Shown: positions 45,149 to 58,732 of the stretch, piece by piece | How positions within the stretch are numbered: position 1 is the first letter of the stretch | How the letters are laid out: each line of letters begins with the position of its first letter | NCBI GenBank assembly: GCA_031213475.1 | Contig: JARUPZ010000016.1 | Span: forward strand, 9,564,270 to 9,628,269 | Reading direction: 5' to 3' | Length of the DNA: 64,000 bases | From: Nereocystis luetkeana | Lineage: Eukaryota > Sar > Phaeophyceae > Laminariales > Laminariaceae | The notes under the pieces: model-generated | What the model was told of the DNA's origin: nothing | Databases searched by the model: none | What the model saw: the letters and a program-made list of their open reading frames with translations, nothing else | Made by a program: the position numbers and the translations under genes

Positions 45149-47194
45149 AATACACGGGGGCTCTTCACGGGTCATGACCCGGCCCGGGGGCGGGTAGGGT
45201 CAGCAACTTTTCGAAAGCTCCCTGGTCGGGTCTGGGTGGGTTGGGTCGGATCCGGAAGTTTTCACACTCTCACGGGTCGGGTCGGGTCAACCCCGACCTG
45301 ACCCGCGAGCTCTATAACCCGACCCGCGTACAACAGCGATAAGCGCGCACCAAAAAAACGGTTCAGGAGAAAAACAGCCTAGCAGAGAGAGGGTAGGGTG
45401 CGCTCCTCTTGGGTTGACGTTTTTTGCCCGCGAGTCCTCCATCGTCCCCGCGAAAAATACAGCCAGCTTTACCCGCATTGAAAACAGCGGTGCCCTCGAT
45501 GCGTCTATCATTCCCCCTAAGGCCATATGCCCTTGCTCTTGATATAAATGTTCAACCACTGCGAAAGCAACCCTGCACCAATTCCAAGTTTAGGTTGTCC
45601 GAAAAAAAAAACGCCGGTTGGTACAGCTCTGTTCGGGTTCAAGATGCGTTGATCATGCCGCCCGAGGGCAATCCTCAAGGCTAAGATACAGGCTGACTTT
45701 GTTGACGGCCGTGATTGGTCGAACTCGGGCGTTTAGAGGAGCGGCAAGCGGGATGAATAGGGCGAGAACGCGGGGCGGCAGGGAGTCATGCCCTACGAGT
45801 CATGTATGTGCTCATGTGGATGTGTTCTATTAAATGGACCCCCCCTGACGATTGAGATGCCGCCGATCCCCTGTATGCTTTGGGGCACACCGAGTCTCCC
45901 GCGCTCTCTCCTGTCGCGTGACCTTGCACCCCAACGATGTTTTGCCCGGTTTTGTTTTTGTTCGTGGAGGGCCCGTCGGTAAAAGAAGCGTTGCGAGGTT
46001 CTTGTTTGTGTTCTTGTTTTAGATCTCGGGGGGCTCGGGCTCGATGTTGGTCGTCCGTCCGACTTGAAGCAATAGTAGTAGTGTTGTGGCAGTAGTAGTA
46101 CTGTAGTGCCGTGACAGCAGTATTGATACTACTACTGTAGTACTGTGACAGCGTGACAGCAGTAATTGTGCTGTGACGAGGTGAATATTTCGTTCTTTGC
46201 GGGGGGGGGGAGGAGGGGAATGGGTGGCAGGGATTTTTGAAGCTAACGATTGGTAAGGCTTGGGGAACATGGTTGTTGGTGTAGCTGGAAAAACGCAGGA
46301 CGCGAAGGCGGGGGGTGAGTGGGGATGATGAAAGGTGGGAACACGGGGTACTGGGTATCGGCGGGGATGCTGTTTACTCGCTACCTGGATACTGCGGCCG
46401 CTTGTAGAGCAGTACGGCGGATAAGCACAAGCACGGTCCATAGGTAGCGATGTCCCGCTCTCGCTTGGTCGGGGCACGCAAGCGGTCGATATCCACAACA
46501 GGGACGACAAAATGAGGGAAGAAAGAAGTCCGTGTAACGCAGAAAAAAAATTGGTAACGATTACCTGGTGAAACATGTCTGCCGAAAGGCTTCAAGTTTG
46601 TAGTGTAGTTTGCCTGTTTCAATGCGCACTTGAATGTAGAGGGCGTGGCCAGACGTCTTCTTACGGCAAGTGCAAGGGAAATAGGATCGCTGCGTTTACT
46701 TCGGCGAAAATTGGTCGCACACCAAACCCCAAGTACTTTTTCCTCCAAAACAATGTAGTTCGTAAGGGGTTAAGGTTACCCAAATGGGAGGACGCATCCG
46801 CCCCCTCAAAACCCCAAAACAATATCAAGCACACAGCAGATGCCAACGGGCCCCCTCCGATACCACACGTAGAAAGAGCACCTGGCACAAAGCGCGATGC
46901 GCTCTAACTACAGCACAAGGCGCCGCGGCACGCCGACCAGCCCCCGCCCCGCCGCTGCTGCTGCCGCTGCTGCTGCCGCTGCCGCACGCAGTGGTATGGA
47001 ATGAGGTAAACTGCGGGCACCAAATACGTTTGGACGAATCACTATTGGATCGACGATCGATCGAAGCATCGACGGTCAATGGGTAATCAATCGCCGATCA
47101 ATCGATCGGCAGACTCAGAAACTATTATTACCGAATCAACAACCGAACAGTGCATCGATGATCGCCAATCGGCAGTCAATCGCCCACGAATCGA
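45149..47194. other. Intergenic region between convergent MDH and UTP25
   Basis: Contains a hAT-related GACCC remnant (45156-45330), a short AGTAGTAGTACTG-type triplet zone (46070-46160), a partial fold-back match near 46690-46780 and a CTGCCG triplet zone (46950-46990). A minus-strand open frame near 46021-46576 resembles nothing I know. No gene supported. Confidence 0.6.
45156..45330. mobile_element. Degenerate hAT/GACCC element at the MDH stop codon
   Basis: The left end GGGGGCTCTTCACGGGTCA matches 15 of 19 bases of the hAT terminus at 12615. Diverged GACCC/GGGTC blocks follow. No matching right terminus is visible. It starts 8 bases past the TAA and so likely forms the MDH 3' UTR. Confidence 0.6.
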
Positions 47195-50100
47195 TCAGCA
47201 GAATAGGAATGTGTTCTTGGCGGAGCCCAGCATGTGCCCCGCGCGGTCCTCGCCGACGATGCGCTCCAAGCTGAGGCGCTCGAACCTTGTGAAGAGGGAC
47301 AAGCATGTCACCGCCGCCACAGATTCAGCCTCCTGCGGCCCGACATAAACAGGAGGGGGAGACGAAGACGATGGCGGGGCTGTGTGGAGTCAAGCCTTTT
47401 CGCCGAGATAACTCTTGGGACATCAACCCTTTATACTATTGCGGAGGACCATAGTAAATAGGACCGAACATTGTTAGTACGAAATAGCAAAATATGTAAG
47501 TTTTTGTATGGACCGTAGGTTCTACCTGGTATTTAATATGGTCCCCCGTAATAACTACTGCACTGTGCAGAACACACGTATTTCACTCTACTTCTCAAGT
47601 AGTTTGCCCCAAAAACGAGAATGCAGTCCAAAAGGTGTTAATATTGTTCGTGTTCGAATATGTGTTTGTATCGGTGGCCGCATCCGCCATGTATTAACCC
47701 CCTTTGGCACTGCGCCCACGTTTTGGGGACAAAACTACTTGGGCTTAGGCTCATTCTTATCGGAGAGCTTTTTCTCCAGAATTTCCAAAGTCTGGAAATA
47801 TTTGGACATATGTATCAAGATACGGAGGCGTTCTGTCACTTTTCGTGAAATTCTCCAGAAGCAAAAAAATAAGGTTTGTTCAATTACACATATTTGGAAA
47901 AAACAATCAGAAAAACCTGGAAGATTAAAAATTTGCGCCAAAAAAACATGGAAACTATGGGGGAAAAGCTCTCCGCTAAAAATGACCTTAGAGTGGACCA
48001 TATTTTTCCGGTATAAAGTTAAGAAACGCATGTCACGGTAGGGAGGTAGCAGCTATATTTTTCCGAGGCTCCTCGCTTGACTCGAGTATGAAGCACAGCC
48101 CCTCGAACAAGAATTAACCTGATAAGAATAAGAACATGAAGCTTCCCACTGCGGGGGGCGCTAAGAAAATTGGACTAAGAAATAGTGTTCGGCGGCGAGC
48201 GCTACACTAAACCCTACCAGGTACCTGGTATACAATAGTACCCTATGCTCAAAGGTTGTTCAAAGAGGGTATCACGGCAAAAGGTTCTAAGGGTTAACTC
48301 CATTTGTTCCTAGCTGTTTTTTGTTGGCGGGCCCACACTGAAATCAACCACAAAAGGTTCGCAGGGCCGACTTCTGATCTTGCTCGCATGACGGCAGTTC
48401 ACAGTTCACGGAAATGTTACACCATATTGGCACTGCTCGTGAGTGCGTACGACCGTACAGATATTTGTGATACGGCGGTGATGATCGTGGCGACGATGAT
48501 GATCTATCGCTCCTATCGCTCACGGCTACAGCAGCAAGACATTCCAGCCCGTGGTCACAAGGCATTAGGCAGAGGCTCAACGCCCCAGAGCGGGCAAAAC
48601 CATCGTTGTATCTACGAGAAATTGCTGCGTACCGTACTCGTAGAACGTACACGCGGAGATGACTATTCGGAGAAAAGTACCCTGTACCCCATACACAATA
48701 AACACCCGGAGGGTATTGGTACATCACATGGGTCCATGTATGAAACACATTTTTTTGCGGAAACAAAGCTTTCTCTTCGGGCCGCCGCCGGTCTTCCCTC
48801 AAGCTCTCTAGCTGCGTGGCACGCAGGGGAGGCCGCGTGTACACCCAAAACACTTGACCTCGAGAAAAAATCAAACCGCAACCCCCTCGACAAACCCAGG
48901 CATGGGATAGGAACTCGATTATAGGTCTGAGTGGAGCGGATAGGGGTTCGAACGAACAACCTATGAATCAAGAAATCCCACCTCGAGGAGGTTGACCATT
49001 TCGGGGTAGAACTGGGGGCACTCGGGCAAGGAGTAGAAGATCAGGTGGTGGATGCCGCGGATGCAGTAGCGATTAAAGAAGTGGGCGCGCCCCGTGTAGA
49101 GGAGCAGCTCGCGGTCACCCCTGAAGAACCTCGCTCGAGACCTAGCCACCTTCCACAAACACATACACACACACGTTTTTTTCGATACAGACGGAGAGGC
49201 GGGGAGAACAGGAAACGGTTTCGGTTAAACGTGTCATGTATTTTCACCGAAACAACAAACAAACGTTTTGCGCACTTACTGATGAATTTCCATCGAGCAG
49301 TCGTGGTCGAGGAATGCGTTGAAAACGAAAAAAAAGGCACGCAAGCGACTTGAACCAGAAAGCTGACCGACAGGTCCAGCGATTTTCACGCGGAACTTTG
49401 CGAAACATCACTGGGGGGGGGGGGGTGTACTCACTTGTTGCTTGCCTTAGTAATTTGACCATTGACCACGCATCCTTTTCGAGACGGAGCACCGTTCCTA
49501 CTTCCTACTCCTGATAGAGACACCTCCAACGTTTGGGCGCTCAATACGTCGTTTCCATACATTTTGTAGAAACGTTTTCCTAATTGTATCCGCTTCCTGT
49601 TTTCGCCACCTATGGCCACCATCAATCTCCTAGGATAGCGATAGTTTTCTCGGCATCTAGTGTATCCCACTCCTCCACGTCGCATTCGTCTATTTCCCTC
49701 ATGCCCTCTTCTAGCGCATCCCGTTCCTCCTTGCACGATTCACAATTCTCCTAACATGTGAGTTATACTCTCTGTTGCGAGTAGTTCTACGATAGAGGTA
49801 GCACATTTCCGCTATTTTGTTTCTGAAAGACGGGTTCCTTGAGCCCAAATCGTCGGAATGTCAAATCTTGATTTCGAAAAAAAAAACGTTTTGTAGACTC
49901 GGGCCATGGGATTATTCGCCGCGATGCATTTAAATTTTTGCTGAAGTCAGTTTTCAGAAGAGGTAAGGAGCTCCTCAAGTGAGGAGCCTCAGAAAAATTA
50001 ATGTGAACCTCTATCGTGGAACGCCTCTTGCTCTGCCACACGGACAGGGCAGGAGGTAGGGGTACTCGATATCATGCATGGCCGTAGTCGTATGACCATA

Positions 50101-53100
50101 GACAACAGGGGGGGGGGGGGGCACAAGTCATGCAGCATACGCAAGAGCTCAGCAATCTACAATCTCCCCCTACCTTTTTTCTTTGCGGTACGTGGATTGA
50201 AAGGCCACCACTTCCCCCATAGATCCGTAGTAGACAGAGCAACACCCAACCATCGCTCCTATGCAAACGTCTGAGTCGTGCTGGTAATAGCAGTAATTAC
50301 CTAGTAATAGTACTAATGGAATAGAGCTCCTTAAGGTCTAATGAGGAACGCCAGAAAAAATCAGGTGGAACCTTACCGTATAACGCGCCACAGAAACAGA
50401 CCCAACCCAAGAAACATGTGCTCGTACTGTAGATCATGCAGACCTTATATCTCCCACCCAGTGTAGATCATGCAGATCATACAGATCAGGGATCTATCTA
50501 TCTGCCTTGAAATATCTAGATCACCAAGCGGGAATCGATTTTCTGTGCGTGCAGTGCACCATTTCCTCACCTCCGAACCTCGAGAATACTCGTGCACATT
50601 CACAACGCTGGCCTTGTTCCTCATGAGGTGGTTTCTCGCTCGCACGTAGTCGAAGTAAGACGGGATGAACACCGCCGTGTGAGCCTGCTTCGCCCTCAGC
50701 AGCTGCGGCAGGACCGTCCCCACGAAGTACTCGAAGCGAGCGTCATCTTGGGCAGCGGGCGAGTCACACGGGACTCGCTGAAACACCTGACCAACACGCA
50801 CAGGTAGAGCAGGGTGCCGGGCGTTGTGTACACTACTGCTGTGAGCCAGTTGTCAATACCATCACATGGCCGTGCGGGTATCAACTCAAACGACCGCAAG
50901 TACAACTACAAATCCACCCCAACAGCAGCACGCGTACGTACATGAAGTACATACGAGTATCAGACGCGTGTTTGCCTTATAGGGATGGCACCTAATTATC
51001 GCAGGCTCCTGTATAGGGATAGCACCCAGTCTATTCTAGGCTCCTTTGCTTGAGGTGCGCTACGCCACCCCCAACGACCGACTCAGAAAAAAAACTACTA
51101 TACACAACCACATGGGCCACAGACATCTACATATCACGAAGAATGTTGTACAATTAGACACGTCGGACCCGAATATATCGGGTAGCTCTTCAGCTAAGAA
51201 GCTCCGTCAGCCAGAAACGGGTGGGCTCAAAGGCGGAACCTCATCACCTGCTTGGCCTGAAGGGCCACCTCGCAGATGTGCCCGTCTCCGGCAGGCCGGG
51301 AAACCTTGACGATGCCGTCGTGATTCCGGAGCTGCTTGGACACCAACGCGTTTAGGTTAGGGTCCTGCTCATGGTCGGCGAGGCAAACAACGAGGTCACA
51401 GAGAGGCGAAAACACTACGGCCTGTTAAAACTATGCGAATTTCAATTGCAAAGGTTCGGCCAACACATGAGGTTTTTCACATACAGTACATACATGCATT
51501 ACAATGAAACAGCTACGTAGCCGACCAAAATAAAATGAAATGAAACACCAAAGGCATGAAGGCGACACAAAGCAACAACTCCAACGCAACCTGACCAAAC
51601 CCAAACGCCGACGACTATATAGGCGACCAAACACGAACTGTCCATCGTAGCACGACGCGGCACAAGAAAAAAAGCGATAACCCGAAAAAAAAAAAAACAC
51701 ACACACACACCACACACCTGGTAGGTACTAAACACGAGCGTCTGCCGGAAAAGCCGCCCCTGCTCGTGCAAAAACAGCGGCCGCACTCGCGAAAAATCAG
51801 CGCGCGCGGCTCGCTCCCCCGAGGGGCGCGCGTTAAGAGCCGCAGCCAAGTCCGGCACGTACGCCCAGTTCTGCATGAGAAACACGTCCGCTCTGTCCAT
51901 GACGCAAACCTCCACGCTCGACAAAAAGTCAGAGTCTACCCCGCTCCCCTCTCCCCCGCCATCGCCTCCTGGCACGCACGCACGGTGCAGCGCAACTGGT
52001 GACGCGATCACGATGTCGCTGTTGTAGAAGTCGCAGTAGAGGCGCACCCCGACCCCCTTGCCCTCTCCAGGCTTACCCTTGCCGCCCCCCGGGGACAGCG
52101 ACAGGCCGAGGGTGAACATGTCGTCGACGTTGCGCCCCCCCCCGAACAACGCCTTCCAGTCTTCGGGCTTTCGCTCCAGTACGGCTTTCGCTCGCTGCGC
52201 CCTAGCGTCCCCTTCTCCAGCCCCGTCTTCTCCCGACACCTCCGCCGACTCGTCCTCGTCGGTCGGCCCGTACTCCTCGTCAAAGCGGTCCTTGTTGATG
52301 ACCACCGTCTTGGGTCCGAGCAGGCCGATCATGATCTCCACCACCTCGTGGGCGAGGCCGCGGAAGGGCAGCAGGATGAGCACCTTGGGGCGGGTAAACC
52401 CCTGGTCCCGCTGCCAGTCGTCCGACTCCGACTGCACCGTGGTGTTTCCTGCCAAAGAGGCGTCGCCAGAAAGGGTTTTCTTGCCGGCGGCGCCACCCGC
52501 ACCCGGACCCCCCCCCGCGCCCCCTCTCTTAGCGAGGGAAGGCTTTCCTTGAGAGCCTTGACTCCCGTGGCCGTTGCTCGCCCCCTTTTCTCCATCGGCG
52601 GTAGCGCCGCCCGATGCATCGCGGGCCAGCGCTTCCGCCACTCTCGTCTCTTCCGCGGCCTTTCGCAGGCGAGCGGTGTGTCGGACGACCCTGCGCTGCG
52701 ACGTGAGCGCGTGGTTGAGCGCGTGCAGGGCGTATGAACGACGTATAGCGTCCGCGTCCTCATCGCGCCAGCCGCAGTAAAGCATGTCTCGGTACCCCGT
52801 AAGCGGCGGGAGGATCAGGGACTGCAGCTTCGAGGCCGCCCCGTCGTTGCACGCGTTCCACCCGTCCGCGAGGGAAGGTAGCACGCCCAGCTCTTGCGAC
52901 AGGCTCGCTCTCTGGGCTAAGGGAGGGGGCACGTCGGCGCCGCCGGAAGCCGAGGCGGAGAGTCCCATTGCTTCCCACTTGCCTCGAGCCGTGCGGGGGA
53001 GCGGCCTGAAAGAAGGACGCCCCGACGGAGAAAGGAGGCCCGCCGCTTGGTCTGCGGAAAACACCGGGGTGGAGACGAAGTGGCGGCAGAAATCGTCTCT

Positions 53101-54563
53101 GCCACGCCCGTCTGCGGTCTTGCCCGCACGCGCGAGGAGGAGGAGGTCGTCGTCTTTATCGGTGCCGAAGTCTTCGACTGCGGGGTCGGCTCCGGCGTCG
53201 TCGAAGCCGTCCTCCTGGTCTGACGACCCTTGGGTTTCGCTGGGCGTCGAATCGAGTCCGTCGCTTTCTTCGTCCATCGCTTGGCGTTCCTCTTCGTCCA
53301 AGGCGTTTTTTCCGCCTTCCTCCTGCTGGTTGCCGTCCCCTTCCTCTTCTTCGTCGTCCTCCTCGTCACCCTCATCTTCGACGGCGCTGCTGCCGCTGTC
53401 GCTGCTGTCGCTGTCGCCCTCGTCCCGCCCCTCCCTTTGCAAACGCCTCGCTACAACGGCAGCAGCAAGGTCCCTGTCCCCGCCGCCCGCCGCAGACAGT
53501 CTCGAGCTGCCCACCTCCAGCGCAGACAGCAGCTTCTTGTAGCTCAAGAGGCCCGCATCAAACCCTCCGCTTGCCTCCTCCGCTTTCGCCCCCGCCTCCT
53601 CCTCCTCCTCCCCTCCCCCCCTTGCTTGCCCCCTGCCTCCCTCGTCGCTGCTGTAGTAGAGGGCGTCCCTGCCGTCGGATTGGGCAGGGCGCTTGCTGCG
53701 CGACCTTTTTCTTCTTTGTGCTCGTGGCGTGGCCGCCAGCGCCTTCGCCGGCTCCTCGTTGGGTTGGCTCATGCGATGCCGTTGATCGCGGTCTTTGGCC
53801 CTGTTGAGCTCTAGAATCTTCACTCGGCGCCTGCGGTCTTGGGTCTCCTGTCGTAGGGAGGGGGCGGTCGAGGGTGGGCGGAGAAGCGAAGTTGGCGGAG
53901 GGTGTGAGGCGTGGGGGGCAAGCGTCGCTGCTATCACACGAGTACAAGGAGGGATGGAGAGGTGCCGCAGAAATCATGCATGCCTGGTCTATGTACATGA
54001 AAGGATGAAGTTGCGTTTTGGACTGGCTCCGGTGTTTACGGGTGCCACATACCTGGTGCAAGCAGAGGCAGCTGAAAAGCGGCAAAAACAGGGGTATCAT
54101 ACTGTTAATACGAGTACTGCTGTACAGCACTGCCGCCGTACCATGTACGAAATACAGGTACTGCTGTGTGTCACAAGTCACAAGGAGTACCAGGTACGAT
54201 GGGAGTAAGGCTAGATCGCTTTGGGACCGCATATCCTACGATATAAACGCCAAGTTGAATGATACAACGGTGAACTACGGACATAGGCGAACGACGCTAA
54301 TCGAATCACTGTCCAGGACAGTCGACCACTTCCACCCGTTAGTGGTGGTATCCCACGCACGAGGCTGCGCCGAGACCCAATACGAGACTGAGCCCGAGAC
54401 CGACCTGGGTCAACCGTGGTTTCTTCTTCCTTGGCTGGTCGTCGTCCGCGCGTGCTGCGTTCTCATCACCCCATTTCGAGGCACCCCCTGCGCGCGGCTT
54501 GCCCTTGCCACCTTTGCCTTTTTTGTTAGACTTCCCCTTCGGCCCTTTCCCACGGTTTCCCAT
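47195..54563 (-). CDS. UTP25: UTP25, U3 small-subunit processome component (DEAD-like fold)
   Basis: UTP25 (vertebrate DIEXF/Def) belongs to the nucleolar SSU processome that makes 18S rRNA. It has a helicase-like fold without canonical ATPase motifs. Six minus-strand exons: 54563-54405, 53847-51718, 51364-51248, 50786-50571, 49149-48982, 47332-47195. They sum to 2928 nt, or 975 aa, and every junction is phase 0. Exon 1 is Gly/Lys-rich (MGNRGKGPKGKSNKKGKGGK). Exon 2 has a long acidic Ser/Asp/Glu region, then PKVLILLPFRGLAHEVVEIM, RLYCDFYNSDIVIASPVAL, DRADVFLMQNWAYVPDL and RQTLVFSTYQ. Later exons give DPNLNALVSKQLRN, IPSYFDYVRARNHL, ELLLYTGRAHFFNRYCIRG, HHLIFYSLPECPQFYPEMVN and the terminal LFTRFERLSLERIVG...NTFLFC. 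All are diagnostic of the family. Divergent from the sigma-factor gene. Confidence 0.96.
47436..47554. mobile_element. MITE, CTATTACGGGGG family, copy carrying TACCTGGTA
   Basis: About 119 bp in UTP25 intron 5. Left CTATTGCGGAGGACCATAGT, right ATGGTCCCCCGTAATA. Near the right arm it reads GGTTCTACCTGGTATTTAAT where the copy at 14406 reads GGTCCTATTAAC, a 7-bp insertion at TA. A fold-back element (about 47551-47641) abuts it. Confidence 0.8.
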
Positions 54564-54912
54564 GCTAGCTCAAATAGCTGGCAGCACGAGTCCTCGGAGC
54601 ACGTTAGCGAGTTGGGATGAGCTGTGAGCTGTGAGCTGTGAGTAGACAAGGGTTTCGCTCTAATTTGGTGGCGTTTTGGTTCCAGATGACGTGGAGATGG
54701 CAGAGGTGCCTTTTAGAAGCAGCTAAAAGGCCACGACACTTCGCAAACAACTGCGAGTGCGGTTCCACCCGAAGCCGGGGAGTACGCCCGAGTGAGGCAA
54801 GTTCCCAAGTTCCGTTGCTGGATTCGAGTTTCATCCCTGAGACGTGCCCTGTCGGTGAAGTCTACAATACGAAAACCATCGGGTTGCGCCTGGGGTGCTA
54901 GGTCGGGGCTCG
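54564..54912. promoter_or_regulatory. Shared upstream region of divergent UTP25 and sigma factor
   Basis: About 350 bp between the two ATG codons, containing a threefold GAGCTGTGAGCT-type direct repeat (54619-54643) next to the UTP25 side. Promoter function is inferred from layout; no box can be assigned. Confidence 0.5.
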
Positions 54913-57900
54913 ATGCGGCTAACAAGCCTGCATGCAACCGTGCTGGGCCTCACTGCAGCCCAAGCGGGCAGCGTGGAGTGGACTAGAAGGAGGGGAGGGG
55001 GTGCGAGAGACGGGACCGCTTTCGTGGCCTGTCTCAGCCCAAACACTTGCGTGCGGCGGGAGAGGGATGACGGTTGGTCGCTCCCGCAGGGGCGAAGACA
55101 TCTGCATCGACCACGCTCCTCGTCAGGAGGACGAGGGGAACTGTCGATGAAGGACGTTCGAGTGGTGCGAGCACCGGAGTTCGTCGGGGCAAGACTCCGC
55201 AATGCGGCTGGGGGGAAGGGGTCTCTCGCTCGCTCGCCGAAGGCTTACTGGGTGAAGAGTCGGATGGGACTGGACGGGGAGGACATGTCTTTCGATGACC
55301 TTGCCGAGGCGATGATCACGACCGATAAGACGCTGGGGGTAAGCAAGGAAAATCGTCTGGCGAGGGCCAAGAGCTTGCGCCATTTTCCTCTTGAGGTGAG
55401 TGTGGGAGAGCCAACATGATCTCGTCAAACGTCGAAAGAACATGAAAACATGACGAGATGGCCACGATCGCGATGGCGCCGTCCGGAGTTCAGCGCTCAG
55501 TCGCTCGATGGCGGTGCGGTGCTGCGCGGTGCGCTTCGCCTAGGCAGTCACGAAGCTGAAAAACAAATCCGTTGAGGGGGCAAAGCCGGGTTGGTTTGCG
55601 TCTTGAGACCAGCTTTCCGCAATACCTGTGGCACCAATTTTCCCAAATTCCCAAGTACAGATACTCGTACGTAGTCAACATCCGCCGTCGTCCGAGCTTG
55701 AGGTCAAGCTTGAAGTGCGCCTATATACCCGGCTGTCCAACCACCAAGGGCAAAGGCAGGCTGCGATTCTGCGATGCGTTTTTTGTTTGTGCAGAACGAA
55801 GGCCCAAGGTTTGTGTCCCTGATGTGATGTTCTGTCTTTGTGCGTGTGGAGTTTTGGATTGAAGTGTGAAGGTTGCTGCGCTGGGCACAGACGAATTATG
55901 ACGAACCAGGGGGTCAGACCTTTCTGTCAGCTCTTATTATTTAATACGGAGTACCATGGTAATATTTTACGACAGCAGCAGTTGTTTACTGTTGGTTTAA
56001 ACAGTAAAGTATCGTATGCATACTCGTACTACCGGTATGTACCTGTCGTCATGTCGTGAAATACGAGTACGAGTACGTGTACTCGTATACAAGTTCGAGT
56101 ATTCACATACCAGGTACCTGGTAAATAGATGTAGATCAAAATCTAAGAACAAACCCAGAACAAATTCTGCACACCCCGGACAGCTCATGAGCTAGCTCAT
56201 CTATCGTGTGTAGCTCAAGCTTCGAAAACATGTGCGGATGAGCTACCGCCTATAGCTCAAGCGGGGGGAAACATGTGTAGCTCATGAAGCTCGTATAGCT
56301 CATCTCGGGGGCAGATGAGCTAGCCCATGTAGCTCCTATGGCTCACTGCAGGACATATATGTTCAGATGAGCTATCGTGTACCTGGTATAGCTCAAGCTT
56401 TAAAAACATGTGCGGATGAGCTACCGCCTATAGCTCAAGCCGAGGGAAACATGTGTAGCTCATGTAGCTCGTATAGCTCATCTCGGGGGCAGATAAGCTA
56501 GCTCACGTAGCTCCTATAGCTCAGCCTGGGAAAATGTGTGTAAATGAGCTATCTTCTACCAGGTATAGCTCAAGCCTTCAAAACATGAGCAGAGGAGCTA
56601 CCACCTATAGCTCAAGCGTTGAAAGTATAAGTATGTGCAGATGAGCTACCGCCTATAGCTCAAGCCGTCAAAACACGTGCAGACGAGCTACCGCCTATAT
56701 CTCAAGCAGGGAAAACACGCGCAGATGAGCTATTGCCTATAGCTCACCCCAGGAGAACGTAACCAAAAATCATGCACACAGTTCATTGTAGCTCTTTCTC
56801 GGCAACACATGCGAGTAAGATGAGTGGCTAAAAAGCCCACCCTCCGGGACTAGTACGTATGAATAGGAATAATATGGGTTGTACAGCTTACCATGCGTAC
56901 TTGATTTCAACGCGGTACGAGCAACAGCTTTAAGATTCACTAAGATGACAAAAATGTTGATATCATTTTTATAGCATATATTCGAGCGCCTTGTGGTATG
57001 GATGGTGACGGCTGACAGCTGCTGTAGACGATAATTCAGATTATGTTGGGTGTCGACCTATTTATCGTTGGCTTGGTAGGTGGTCCGCGTGCCTATCAAG
57101 ATCAATTTCGCGGGTTCAAGTCCCACCGAGTGCATGCTCGTAAGGGCTTTTTCTTGCATGAAAGAAATTGATTAGCGGAAAGCGCGAGAGCGTGAGTTAG
57201 CTACCTTCGATGAAAATCGACGAGCAGTGGGAGCGCTGAACCCTATGCGCGATAAAAAATAAAGGCACGTACCGGGGGGGAGAAGGGTGGACACCTGTGA
57301 CCACGGCTTGTCCAGAAGGTCGTCGAGGGTAAAACCTCCTACGAGTTAGGCTGGAAAGTGGAAGTGATATTAAAAAAAAAAAAAAAAAAATCGGAACAAA
57401 AACAGATCCGATCTCATATAAGATCACATACTACTGCTGTACCTGGTATGTACAAGTATATATGGTTGTTTGTATTGATATCTTCTGCGTACGTGTATTG
57501 GCCACAAAAACGATATCAACTATAAATTTGGGGCTTAGACCTATGCCAATGGAAACGCGAAGTCCAAAAGTTTTTTTTCAAACATACCAGGTATTGCTTT
57601 AAAAAAACAGTCGAAAATTTCCTCGTACCGCCGTTGTGGGAAAAAAGAGAAAAAGGGTTTGATTTTTTTTTTCCCCCCAACGGCTGCAGGCGGCGCAATT
57701 TGTTTTTTCTGCTTGGAAATTGTCAACACGCTGATAGAAACCAGCTCGTGCGACGGTCGACGCTCGATCTCAACATCGACACAGCCCACGGGCAACCCGC
57801 TCGGTGTCCGGCAAGGCCAACGAATATAGATGACGGCCTCGAAGATATCGGGTGGGTCCATGGTCTAGGGGGCGAGAGCTTGCCGGCGGCGTCCTACGGT

Positions 57901-58663
57901 ATCCTCCCAAACCTGAAAAAAAGTCTATTTTTTGCCATTCGAGACGGATGGAGAAGTGTTGTCTTCTGTTTTGTGGACACCAGGGGCCAATTGTTTTTTT
58001 ACCATACGCCTGGTCAGCTCCCGCCACATGACACCGGCCATGATGTCAAGACGGTGGCCCTAGGGTGGGTCGGAGCCCCTAACGAGCGCACTCCGTTCAG
58101 AATTCATGACGCAATCGTTGGTTTTGTCGATCGATGCCTGTCAAGGACTCGGAATCTCGCCGCTTCGAACCAAAGATGGGCCCGAGTTTTTCTCAAGCCC
58201 ATGTTGGCCCAACATCGGCCCCAGATTTGTTTTTTTCGGGCTTTTCCAAAAGTTTGGAACTTTTTTTTTTTCTAAACGTGCCCATAGGAAGCGTGTTCTA
58301 AAAAATTCTGGAGGGTATCTTTGAAATTCAAACTTTTCATTGATACTTCGCTTTCCCACTGGCATATATAGGTCTTACACCGTCTAGGTACGGGTAGGAT
58401 CGTATTACGTCCGTGCTTTACGGCTCCTTGCATTGTAACCCTTGTATATATTAATAGTAGGACTCCAAGATAAACCCAATCACGCATCATTGGTTGTTGC
58501 GCTTGTCGTCACTAAAATATTCGTCAGTTTTCTACACTTGGTTCGAGGGTTTGATGGGACGGGGGAAAAAAACATACTCGTCGTACGAAGTACCCGGTAC
58601 GTATTTTGCAGGCACCTCATGTGCCTCTGATGGCCAGGAAAAATAGTAGTAGTGGTAGTAGTG

Positions 58664-58732
<69 letters not shown>

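Noticed and set aside
46019-46576. Minus-strand open frame ending EPEPPEI
   Set aside because: No family resemblance, and UTP25 already ends convincingly at 47195.
51499-51717. Continuation of the UTP25 exon 2 frame past the donor
   Set aside because: The sequence becomes VCGVCVCFFFF, typical intron read-through. The family continues at 51364.
56175-56775. CRISPR-like array
   Set aside because: Units are contiguous imperfect repeats without unique spacers, inside an intron of a eukaryotic gene.
57069-57140. Possible tRNA gene on the plus strand
   Set aside because: Same reasoning; a SINE body and A-tail follow.
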